Assembly (NCBI GenBank): GCA_947381875.1
Contig: CANCXY010000234.1
Coordinates: forward strand, 1 to 5,283
Origin: an uncultured Clostridia bacterium
GTDB lineage: Bacteria; Bacillota; Clostridia; Oscillospirales; Ruminococcaceae
Reading direction: 5' to 3'
DNA: 5,283 bases
Shown here piece after piece: positions 1 through 5,231 of the stretch. The notes under the pieces are model-generated. The model searched no databases. It was not told where the DNA came from and saw only the letters and a list, made by a program, of their open reading frames with translations. Each line of letters starts with the position of its first letter. The first letter of the stretch is position 1. The translations under genes were made by a program, and so were the position numbers.

Positions 1-51
1 ACAGCGCCGCCTGCTTGAAACAGGAAAAATGAATCGGCCCAGGATGGGTTT

Positions 52-121
52 CCAAAGGGGCTGCGCCCCTTTGGCGGAGTCCAGAGGCAGCGCCTCTGGG
101 CAGGTTTGGGCGGCAGCCCAA
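52..121 (-). repeat. Stack of three hairpins downstream of the permease operon
   Basis: Three consecutive inverted repeats fill the gap after the last permease gene. Read on the minus strand, the first is TTGGGC/GCCCAA (106-111 with 116-121), starting two bases after the stop codon. The second is an 8-bp stem CCAGAGGC/GCCTCTGG (81-88 with 92-99). The third is a 10-bp stem pairing 52-61 with 65-74 around a three-base loop. None is followed by a run of T on the minus strand, so they are not textbook intrinsic terminators. Extragenic palindromes that stabilise the 3' end of an mRNA, or dispersed repeat modules, fit better. The hairpins are read directly; their function is inferred. Confidence 0.8.
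73..104 (-). repeat. Dispersed palindromic repeat, left copy
   Basis: On the minus strand this 32-base unit begins CCTGCCCAGAGGC, has a three-base loop (GCT), continues GCCTCTGGACTCCGC and ends in C. It matches 5232-5263 at 30 of 32 positions; the differences are one loop base and the last base. Both copies follow the stop codon of the nearest gene and read in that gene's direction, so they face outward at the two ends of the window. Beyond the shared unit the next hairpin differs between copies, which suggests a modular family of intergenic repeats. Confidence 0.85.
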
Positions 122-123
122 CA

Positions 124-1044
124 TCAGCCCTTGACGGAGCCGATGGTGAGGCCGGCGACGATGTAGCGCTGGAAGAACGGGTAGGCGCACGCGATGGGCA
201 CCACCAGCAGGACGACCAGCGCCATGCGCAGGCTTTGCGTGGGCGCGCGCATGGATTCCGCGATGGCCGCCGTGCCAAGCTGACCCGCCATGCGGTTGAG
301 GTAATCCACGTTGTTTTGCAGCTCCATCAGCAGCGCCTGAAGCGGCTGGAGGGCTTTTTTCTGCTGGATATAGAGCAGCGACTGGAACCAGTCGTTCCAA
401 TACGCCAGCGCGTTCAGCAGCGCGATCGTGGCGAGGCCGGGCTTCGCGATGGGCAGCACGATGCGGAAGAATGTGGAATATTCGCCGCTGCCGTCCACGG
501 TGGCCGCCTCGATCAGCTCAAGCGGTACGGAGCTTTTGAAAAATGTGCGCATCACAATGATGTTGAACGGGCTGACGAGCAGCGGCACGATGAGCGCGGC
601 GTAATTCTCGCTCAAACCAAGCACCTGCTTTGTGATGATATAGGTGGGCACAAGGCCGCCGCTGAAAATCATCGTGAAGAAACTGAAAAATGTGAAGAAA
701 TTGCGGTATTTGAAATCGGGGCGGTAGAGCGCGTAGGAGTACAGCGCGCACATCGCGGTACTCAATACGGTGCCAATCACGGTGACAAAGATACTGTTGT
801 AGAACGAGCGCCAGATCTGCGGCAGCTTCTCAAACGCATACTTATATGTATCCAGGCTCCACGCCTGCGGCACGAACGAGTAACCGATGCTCCGTATGGA
901 CTCCTCCGAGGAAAACGAGATAATGATAACAAAGATGAACGGAATGATGCAGCATACCGCGAAAAGCCCTAAGATCACATGCAGCACGGCCTCGGTGCCC
1001 GCGCTGACGGAGGTGAGGCGCAGCTTGTTTTTTTGTTTGCTCAT
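124..1044 (-). CDS. Carbohydrate ABC transporter permease, LplC/YtcP type
   Basis: The predicted product is a 306-residue inner-membrane subunit of an ABC importer for a sugar or oligosaccharide. It would form the translocation channel with the permease encoded just upstream. The binding-protein-dependent permease signature (EAA loop, contact site for the ATPase) is at residues 179-198: EAATVDG, then LP at 197-198. Hydrophobic segments lie near residues 20-44, 82-106, 117-137, 148-168, 202-222 and 272-294, six as expected. The C-terminus GLTIGSVKG is typical of the YtcP/LplC group. The reading frame stays open far upstream, but the start at 1044 is chosen because AAGGAGG (1054-1060) lies nine bases before it and the upstream gene ends at 1059. 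The gap between the two genes is 14 bases, so they are cotranscribed. The substrate cannot be told from sequence; homologues carry oligosaccharides such as rhamnogalacturonan fragments. Confidence 0.93.
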   Translation of the reverse strand: MSKQKNKLRLTSVSAGTEAVLHVILGLFAVCCIIPFIFVIIISFSSEESIRSIGYSFVPQAWSLDTYKYAFEKLPQIWRSFYNSIFVTVIGTVLSTAMCALYSYALYRPDFKYRNFFTFFSFFTMIFSGGLVPTYIITKQVLGLSENYAALIVPLLVSPFNIIVMRTFFKSSVPLELIEAATVDGSGEYSTFFRIVLPIAKPGLATIALLNALAYWNDWFQSLLYIQQKKALQPLQALLMELQNNVDYLNRMAGQLGTAAIAESMRAPTQSLRMALVVLLVVPIACAYPFFQRYIVAGLTIGSVKG

Positions 1045-1053
1045 ACAGCTTTC

Positions 1054-1060
1054 CCTCCTT
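1054..1060 (-). promoter_or_regulatory. Ribosome binding site of the YtcP-type permease
   Basis: AAGGAGG on the minus strand, nine bases before ATG 1044. It shares two bases with the TAA stop of the upstream permease (1059-1061), giving TAAGGAGG. This fixes the start at 1044 within a frame that is otherwise open for another 257 codons. Confidence 0.9.
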
Positions 1061-2033
1061 AAAACAGCGAGCTTTCCGAATCCAGCTTCTTGACGACGGA
1101 GTTCGCGACCAGGATACATACAAAGCCAACGGCATTCTGGAACAGGCCCGCGGCGGACGCCATACTGATATTGCCCGTATTGCGCATGGCGTAATAAATA
1201 TAGGTATCCATCACCTGCGTGACGGAGAACAACGCGCCGTTCTGCATCGGCACATTGTAGAACAGGCCGAAATCCGCGTTGAAAATCTTGCCGACGTTCA
1301 TGATAAACAGGATGGCGATCATCGTGCGCAGGTTCGGGATGGTGACATGCCATATCTGCTGCCATTTGCCCGCCCCATCGATCGCCGCCGCCTCGTACTG
1401 CGTGGTGTCGATGCCCGTGATGGCGGCTAAGTACAGGACGGTAGAATATCCCACGTTTTTCCACAGGTTTGCCAGCACCAGGATATACGGCCACGGCTTG
1501 ATGGTGGTATACCAGTTTGTGATGGGTTCCCCCGCCGCGCGCTGCATGGCGGGGAGCATGCCATACTGCCCGTCTAAGAACGCGTTGAGGAAATAGCTGA
1601 CGACGACCCATGAGAGGAAATACGGGAAGAACATCATCGTCTGGTACGCCTTCGCGACAAACTTGTGCGTCAGCTCGTTCATCATGATGGCGAAGGATAC
1701 CGGGATAATGACTCCCAAAATGATAAATACGATATTGTACCCAAGCGTGTTGCGGATGATGGTCCACGCGTCGTTCGTCATGAACAGGAACTTGAAATTG
1801 TCGAACCCGACCCATTTGCTGTTCAGCAGGTTGCTGATGAACGTCGGGTTGCGCGGGTTCACCTTATACTGCTTGAATGCCAGCACCAGGCCGCCCATCG
1901 GCAGATACCGCAGCAGCAGCATCCAAATCGTCGCCGGGGCCACCATCGTCAACAGTGCCAGCGTCTTTTTCGTTTTGGCGAAGTTGTTGGCGTTCAAGCC
2001 CTTCTTCGCCTCTTGCTTTGTGCGCATGTGCAT
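1059..2033 (-). CDS. Carbohydrate ABC transporter permease, LplB/YteP type
   Basis: A 324-residue partner permease of the same importer. The N-terminus is basic and hydrophilic (residues 1-22). Membrane segments follow near 24-52, 97-118, 128-153, 182-205, 235-253 and 292-314. The EAA loop is clear at residues 214-233 (EAAAIDGAGKWQQIW, then IP). The phrase RYLPMGGLVLAFKQYKV at 42-58 is typical of the LplB family, whose usual length is about 300-325. Two in-frame starts six bases apart are possible. ATG 2033 has AGGAGG five bases upstream; ATG 2027 (322 residues) has GGAGGG at seven bases. The first is used here, but the second is as likely. This is the first gene of the operon and is preceded by a long leader. 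No binding protein lies upstream, so any cognate one would be beyond the left edge or elsewhere. Family members usually depend on a shared MsmX-type ATPase, which would explain its absence. Confidence 0.93.
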   Translation of the reverse strand: MHMRTKQEAKKGLNANNFAKTKKTLALLTMVAPATIWMLLLRYLPMGGLVLAFKQYKVNPRNPTFISNLLNSKWVGFDNFKFLFMTNDAWTIIRNTLGYNIVFIILGVIIPVSFAIMMNELTHKFVAKAYQTMMFFPYFLSWVVVSYFLNAFLDGQYGMLPAMQRAAGEPITNWYTTIKPWPYILVLANLWKNVGYSTVLYLAAITGIDTTQYEAAAIDGAGKWQQIWHVTIPNLRTMIAILFIMNVGKIFNADFGLFYNVPMQNGALFSVTQVMDTYIYYAMRNTGNISMASAAGLFQNAVGFVCILVANSVVKKLDSESSLF

Positions 2034-2034
2034 A

Positions 2035-2044
2035 CCCTCCTCCT
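2035..2044 (-). promoter_or_regulatory. Double ribosome binding site of the LplB-type permease
   Basis: The minus strand reads AGGAGGAGGG here. The first AGGAGG suits ATG 2033 and the overlapping GGAGGG suits ATG 2027, so the signal does not decide between the two starts, which differ by two residues (MH). Confidence 0.75.
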
Positions 2045-2100
2045 GTGTGCTTATGCTGTGCGGACCGCCCCGCCCGCCTGGCAAAAGCTGTCCGCCGCCG

Positions 2101-2208
2101 TCCCTGTATATCGGGAACGTTCGAGCCGCGGAGAGATTTCCCGCGCCTTCCCTGCCCCAGGGCGGGAAACACCTGAAAGCCCCCTGTTTTGGCCGCTCCC
2201 TGTATATC
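2101..2208 (-). repeat. Pair of 12-base direct repeats in the permease leader
   Basis: GATATACAGGGA on the minus strand occurs at 2197-2208 and again at 2101-2112, exactly 96 bases apart. On the plus strand, each is followed 14-15 bases later by GCGGAG. The copies flank the leader hairpin almost symmetrically. They could be paired operator or RNA-binding sites, or a duplication left by an insertion; the sequence does not decide. Confidence 0.6.
2137..2169 (-). other. Leader hairpin
   Basis: TTTCCCGC (2137-2144) pairs perfectly with GCGGGAAA (2162-2169). CCT (2146-2148) and AGG (2159-2161) extend the stem to 11 pairs with one bulge. No T run follows on the minus strand, so it is not an intrinsic terminator. 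It would be transcribed in the leader of the permease mRNA. Confidence 0.65.
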
Positions 2209-2262
2209 TTGCCGCTATGGGCGCGGAGGATTTTTGGCAAATCAACAAAATTAAAAAGAATT

Positions 2263-2290
2263 TTTATAATTTTGTGTGCTATTTCAACAA
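2263..2290 (-). promoter_or_regulatory. Candidate sigma-A-type promoter of the permease operon
   Basis: On the minus strand, TTGTTG (2285-2290) and TATAAA (2263-2268) are separated by 16 bases. They lie in the only AT-rich island between the two operons (about 2230-2325). Each box differs from consensus by one or two bases. A palindromic TGATATCA at 2301-2308 sits just upstream of the -35 box and could be an operator. The remaining bases up to the terminator at 2403 hold nothing else that I can recognise. Confidence 0.5.
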
Positions 2291-2402
2291 TTTCTTTATA
2301 TGATATCAATTTACCCGTAAAAAAGCCATGTGTATGGTTGCTGTTTTTTGTGTTTCGTTGTCATTTTCGCACGGGGAGGACTGTTTTGTTCCGTGGGAAT
2401 GC

Positions 2403-2438
2403 AAAAAGCGCCAGAGACGGCGGACGGCCCCGGCGCTT
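2403..2438 (-). terminator. Intrinsic terminator of yqfC-yqfD
   Basis: On the minus strand AAGCGCC (2432-2438) pairs with GGCGCTT (2406-2412), followed by five T in total (2403-2407). It begins ten bases after the yqfD stop codon. The stem has seven pairs and a long GC-rich loop that may add internal pairing. Read on the plus strand, the stem is not followed by a good T run, so it is probably one-directional. Confidence 0.85.
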
Positions 2439-2447
2439 CTATTCACT

Positions 2448-3671
2448 TCAGGGCTGCAGGGCATATGCCTCCTGCGCCGCCTCCCCGGCGTTTTTCTCCT
2501 CCCCGGACGCCTCATAGGGAACCTGCTTACCGATGTCCGCCAGCACTACCACATGCAGGGAGAGCGTCACGGCGTCCTCGTCCACCTGTGCCTCCGGCGT
2601 TTCGGAAATCATCTCATATGTGCCAAATTCCATGCGGATCGCGTCCAGGATGTGCGCGCGGGCGGCCGCGGCCGCCTGTTCGGGCGTCATCTCCCACGCG
2701 GTCTCCTGGAACAGGCGCACCTGCGTCTCCTCCACCATCGCGGGCAGATGGAACCCCAACGGCGCTGCCGGGTGCCGCGTGACGCGCCGGCTCGCCCCCT
2801 GCGGCGCGTCGACAGAGCCGTAGAGCGCCGCCTCGCCCCAGGGCAGGTACAGCTTATAGTAGCTCCGGCACTCGGAGGTGGGCAGCATCGACCGCCCGCG
2901 CAGGGGTTGTGTGTAGACATAGGTGCTGCGCACCTCCGCCCAGACGGCCCCTTCGGCGCGGGAATAGAGCGGGCGCTCATAGCTGCTCAGGCGCATACCG
3001 CTGATCAATACCCTGCCGCGCCCCACATACTGCCCAGGCACTACCTGGGGGTAGCCGCCCGCAAGGTCGATGCGCCGTACAACGCCGTCGCTGATGGCTA
3101 CCACATTTGTGAGGTCCCTGCTCATAATCTCCGGCGGCTTTTCGCGGTCCGTTTTTTCCACCACTAAGCGGCCTTTGATAAAATTGAGCGTCACCCAGCC
3201 GTATTCCTCGGATTCTGTAAATATCTCGCTGGCCACGCGGATCAAGCGGCTGTTCTCCTGGAACGCTCCCTCATAGATGCCTTTCTCAAACAATTTCGCA
3301 CGCACATCCGCCTCCTGCCCATCCGTGAACCCGATAAAGCAGATGTTCCAGATGAGATCCTGGCAGGCCATCATCAGCGCGGCGCACAGCGCCAATCCCA
3401 AAAGGATACCCCAGCGGTTGCGGTAGGCAAGCAGCGCGAAATATGCGCCGTACTTTTCCCGCACGCGCAGGGTGCAGCGGTTGCGGCGCGCGAGGGGGCG
3501 CAGTCTTTTGTAGTCGCGCAATGGGACGCTTGCGAAATAGCCTGTCTCGGTGGGCTGCACATGCTCGACCGGCAGGTCGGCGTTGACGCACTCATTGAAA
3601 AACCGCTCGCCGCGCCCGCCGATCACCTCAAAGCGCACGCTGCCCGCCGCGTATTTGGAAAACCTGTTCAT
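2448..3671 (-). CDS. yqfD: Sporulation protein YqfD
   Basis: A 407-residue member of the YqfD sporulation family, close to the usual length of about 400. The N-terminal soluble domain (1-80) carries the family phrases FEVIGGRGERFFNEC and KRLRPLARRNRCTLRVREK. One membrane segment spans about residues 87-104. A large extracytoplasmic part follows. Its hairpin-like region NVVAISDGVVRRIDLAGGYP through GQYVGRGRVLISG (189-225) is the best conserved part of the family. The C-terminus is acidic and Ala-rich. In Bacillus the gene is sigma-E dependent and acts in the mother cell; the biochemical role is not established. The start overlaps the end of yqfC by four bases (ATGA, 3668-3671). The ribosome binding site is poor (GGGGG at 3678-3682), so translational coupling is likely. 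A terminator follows directly, so phoH and ybeY, frequent downstream partners in other Firmicutes, are not in this operon. Confidence 0.93.
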   Translation of the reverse strand: MNRFSKYAAGSVRFEVIGGRGERFFNECVNADLPVEHVQPTETGYFASVPLRDYKRLRPLARRNRCTLRVREKYGAYFALLAYRNRWGILLGLALCAALMMACQDLIWNICFIGFTDGQEADVRAKLFEKGIYEGAFQENSRLIRVASEIFTESEEYGWVTLNFIKGRLVVEKTDREKPPEIMSRDLTNVVAISDGVVRRIDLAGGYPQVVPGQYVGRGRVLISGMRLSSYERPLYSRAEGAVWAEVRSTYVYTQPLRGRSMLPTSECRSYYKLYLPWGEAALYGSVDAPQGASRRVTRHPAAPLGFHLPAMVEETQVRLFQETAWEMTPEQAAAAARAHILDAIRMEFGTYEMISETPEAQVDEDAVTLSLHVVVLADIGKQVPYEASGEEKNAGEAAQEAYALQP

Positions 3672-3973
3672 CCTTTGCCCCCATATCCGAACCGCACGGA
3701 AAAGACCCTGCCCCGCACGGTCATCAGTGCTTTCTGGTAGCTGTCCACCACCAGGCTGTCGCCCTCAATCTGGACGCTCCATTCCCCCATATCCAGGACG
3801 AGTTTCTGCGCGTCGTACTGCAGAATGCCCCGGCAGTTTTCAATTTCCAGCGAACCGCCGCATTCCACATGCAGCATGGGGCGTCCGTACAGCGTCGACT
3901 GTACGGCCTGCACGCCGATCCCCAGTGCGCGCTGGAGGGAATAGCGCTCGCTCTTCCCCTTTTTTTTGCGCAT
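3668..3973 (-). CDS. yqfC: Sporulation protein YqfC (YabP/YqfC family)
   Basis: A small 101-residue protein of the YabP/YqfC family, whose members have about 90-100 residues. A Lys-rich N-terminus (MRKKKGKSER) leads into the beta-rich family core. Recognisable pieces are the phrases LHVECGGSLEIENCRGILQY and LVLDMGEWSVQIEGDSLVV, then VRGRVFSVRFGY at the C-terminus. No signal peptide or membrane segment is visible. An in-frame ATG ten codons upstream (4003) is rejected because it has no ribosome binding site, whereas ATG 3973 has AGGGAGG seven bases before it. It is the first gene of the yqfC-yqfD unit and is expected to be expressed in the mother cell under sigma-E, as known for Bacillus. Its molecular function is unknown. 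Codons 3-5 form a run of eight A followed by four G. Confidence 0.92.
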   Translation of the reverse strand: MRKKKGKSERYSLQRALGIGVQAVQSTLYGRPMLHVECGGSLEIENCRGILQYDAQKLVLDMGEWSVQIEGDSLVVDSYQKALMTVRGRVFSVRFGYGGKG

Positions 3974-4036
3974 GAGCCGCCCTCCCTGCTTTTTTCTCCG
4001 CATTCAATCATATATATCGACCGGGAGGGATCATTT
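3974..4036. promoter_or_regulatory. Divergent control region between yqfC and ylbJ
   Basis: The 63-base gap contains both ribosome binding sites and a central AT-rich core (4001-4020) with the self-complementary run ATATATAT. On the plus strand CATATATA (4009-4016) resembles a sigma-E -10 box (consensus near CATACAAT), placing a start about 15 bases before ATG 4037. On the minus strand GATATATA (4011-4018) has TCATAAA 15 bases upstream, a loose match to a sigma-E -35 element lying within the first codons and ribosome binding site region of ylbJ. Both matches are partial. The assignment rests mainly on the known sigma-E control of these families. Confidence 0.4.
3981..3987 (-). promoter_or_regulatory. 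Ribosome binding site of yqfC
   Basis: AGGGAGG on the minus strand, seven bases before ATG 3973. It decides for this start over the in-frame ATG at 4003, which lacks any such signal. Confidence 0.85.
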
Positions 4037-5224
4037 ATGAATTCTTCGCAAAGAAAACATGCCATACCGGTCTGGGCGGGGGCTATTGGCGCGGCGCTGT
4101 GCGCGGCCAGTATGCTTCTGCGGCCCTCCGCCGCCGCAGACGGCGTTTTGCGCGGCCTGGCGCTGTGCTATAAGAGCGTGATCCCGGCGCTGTTCCCTTT
4201 CCTTGTGCTGTCGCGCCTGATACTGGAAAGCCCGCTGGCAAATATCTTAGGGCTTGCCCTGCGCCCCTACACGCGGCTGCTCTCGATCCACAGCAAAAAG
4301 GCCCCCGCCGCGCTGCTGTGCGGTGTGCTGGGCGGTTTTGCCTGCGGGGCGCGCTCCGTGGACGCGCTGTACCGCGCGGGCGAGGTCGATCGGGAGGAGT
4401 CCGCGCTCCTGTTAGTATGCTGTATTGGTTCCGGGCCGGGGTTTGTCGTGGGCAGTGTAGGCGGGCTGATGCTGGGCAGCGCGGGCGCAGGGTGGCTGCT
4501 GCTGGCCGCGCAGCTCTGCGCGTCGCTCATATGCGGGCTTGCGGCGGCGCTCTGGGCAGACGCGCGCGCCTGGCGCCGCCGCGCCGCCGTCCCCTGCGCC
4601 GCGCAGTCAGACGATAGGGAGTACCCGAATGACGGCGATCATTTCCGTGACTTTCCCCGCCCTGCGGGCGGAGAAATTCACAAAGCCGCCGCACTTCGGA
4701 CACTCCCGAACACAGCCCCCAAAGGGGACGCTGTCGCGCGCGGTTTTGTCCCCGCGGTGCGGGACGCGGTAAACGCGACGCTGCTTTTATGCGGCTATGT
4801 AACGCTGTTTTCCTTTTTCGCGGCCATCGCCGTCCCGGACGGAGCCAGCGCGTTTGCGCGCTACATCACCTGTCTGCCGCTGGAGGTGACAAGCGCCTGC
4901 CGCGCCGCTTGCGAAACGGCCTCGCCCCTGCGCACGCAGTTCTGCTGTGCGGCGCTCAGCGTGATGGGCGCGTCGGTATTTTTCCAAGTGCGGGCGCTGC
5001 TCGCGCCGGACATCCCGCTGCTGCCGCTGCTTGTCTCCCGCGTGCTGCATCTGCCGCTGTCGCTTCTGGTGCTGCACCTGCTCACATCTTTTTTCCCCGG
5101 CGCCGCTGCCGCGGGCCTCTCCCTGGACCCCGCCATCCTGCCCGCCGTGCGCATGCCCTGCGACGCCATGTTCGTGCTGTTCCTGCTGGCCGCCGCCGCT
5201 TGCGGGGCGGGACGCCGAAAGTAG
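4037..5224 (+). CDS. ylbJ: Sporulation integral membrane protein YlbJ
   Basis: A 395-residue multi-pass membrane protein related to YlbJ (usual length about 400). In Bacillus, YlbJ is made in the mother cell under sigma-E and is needed for heat-resistant spores; it contains nucleoside-recognition-type gate motifs. Visible landmarks are the YKSVIPALFPFLVLSRLI segment (45-62), the Gly-rich stretch GVLGGFACGARSVDALYRAG (96-115) and GSGPGFVVGSVGG (131-143). Hydrophobic segments lie near 12-29, 45-63, 122-145, 150-173, 245-266, 300-318, 325-350 and 375-392. Several positions differ from the usual family wording (GFACGAR where GYPMGAK is common; EVTSA where EITNG is common), so the protein is divergent. 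The start at 4037 has GGAGG at 4024-4028. The hydrophilic loop at residues 175-240 is largely encoded by a palindromic DNA segment (4617-4707). The gene is transcribed away from yqfC. Confidence 0.9.
   Translation: MNSSQRKHAIPVWAGAIGAALCAASMLLRPSAAADGVLRGLALCYKSVIPALFPFLVLSRLILESPLANILGLALRPYTRLLSIHSKKAPAALLCGVLGGFACGARSVDALYRAGEVDREESALLLVCCIGSGPGFVVGSVGGLMLGSAGAGWLLLAAQLCASLICGLAAALWADARAWRRRAAVPCAAQSDDREYPNDGDHFRDFPRPAGGEIHKAAALRTLPNTAPKGDAVARGFVPAVRDAVNATLLLCGYVTLFSFFAAIAVPDGASAFARYITCLPLEVTSACRAACETASPLRTQFCCAALSVMGASVFFQVRALLAPDIPLLPLLVSRVLHLPLSLLVLHLLTSFFPGAAAAGLSLDPAILPAVRMPCDAMFVLFLLAAAACGAGRRK
4617..4707. repeat. Palindromic element embedded in ylbJ
   Basis: The 91-base segment is an imperfect inverted repeat over its whole length. 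The ends are GGGAGTACCCGAA (4617-4629) and, on the minus strand, GGGAGTGTCCGAA (4707-4695), 11 of 13 bases identical. Moving inward, CGGCG, TTT and GTGA blocks occur in the same order on both arms. The centre (4652-4676) is a hairpin with TTTC outer pairs, one mismatch, CCGCCC/GGGCGG and a TGC loop. The reading frame of ylbJ passes through it without a stop and codes for about residues 194-224, a polar loop. The geometry resembles a miniature inverted-repeat or Rickettsia-type palindromic element. No clear target duplication is seen, so insertion is inferred, not shown. Confidence 0.6.
4712..4734. repeat. Second small hairpin in ylbJ
   Basis: ACAGC (4712-4716) pairs with GCTGT (4730-4734), and CCCC (4717-4720) with GGGG (4724-4727) around an AAA loop, with two bulged bases. 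It begins five bases after the larger palindrome and lies in the same loop-coding region. Its CCAAAGGGG core is also present in the left-edge hairpin at 52-60, which may be coincidence. Confidence 0.5.
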
Positions 5225-5231
5225 GCGCGGG

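Larger units (their letters stand above)
2034..2257 (-). other. Long structured 5' leader of the permease operon
   Basis: If transcription starts about 7-8 bases after the -10 box at 2263-2268, the permease mRNA has a leader of roughly 220 bases. No convincing gene is seen in it on either strand. Its first part is AT-rich; the rest is strongly GC-rich and contains a hairpin (2137-2169) flanked by two 12-base direct repeats. It does not match any riboswitch class I can recognise by eye. The minus frame of the permease is open through the leader, but its only good ribosome binding site is at the 3' end, so an N-terminal extension is unlikely. Confidence 0.5.

Noticed and set aside
1..51. Possible gene fragment at the left edge
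   Set aside because: Too short to judge; no start codon with a ribosome binding site and no recognisable residues on either strand.
52..121. Left-edge hairpins as an intrinsic terminator
   Set aside because: The stems are strong but no T run follows on the minus strand, so they are listed as repeats only.
1045..1815. Upstream extension of the YtcP-type permease frame to a 563-residue protein
   Set aside because: The extra residues are low-complexity His/Arg-rich, overlap the other permease in a different frame, and the AAGGAGG at 1054-1060 marks the true start.
2034..2257. Riboswitch or T-box in the permease leader
   Set aside because: No conserved core of a class I can recognise by eye is present; a covariance-model search would be needed to go further.
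2034..2309. N-terminal extension of the LplB-type permease to a start at 2309
   Set aside because: It would run through the predicted promoter and leader. The added sequence is not permease-like, and the strong ribosome binding site sits at 2035-2044.
1663..2517. Long plus-strand open frames opposite the LplB-type permease and its leader
   Set aside because: They lie antisense to a well-supported permease, have no family-like sequence and no clear ribosome binding site; G+C bias makes such open frames common.
2328..3167. Plus-strand open frames opposite yqfD
   Set aside because: Arg/Pro-rich shadow translations of a GC-rich gene with no recognisable domain.
4610..4726. Minus-strand reading through the ylbJ palindrome that gives a Cys-rich stretch with CPKCGG and ends at a stop codon
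   Set aside because: It looks like a zinc-ribbon fragment but has no start codon with a ribosome binding site at the right place and is antisense to a good gene. It may be a by-product of the palindromic element.
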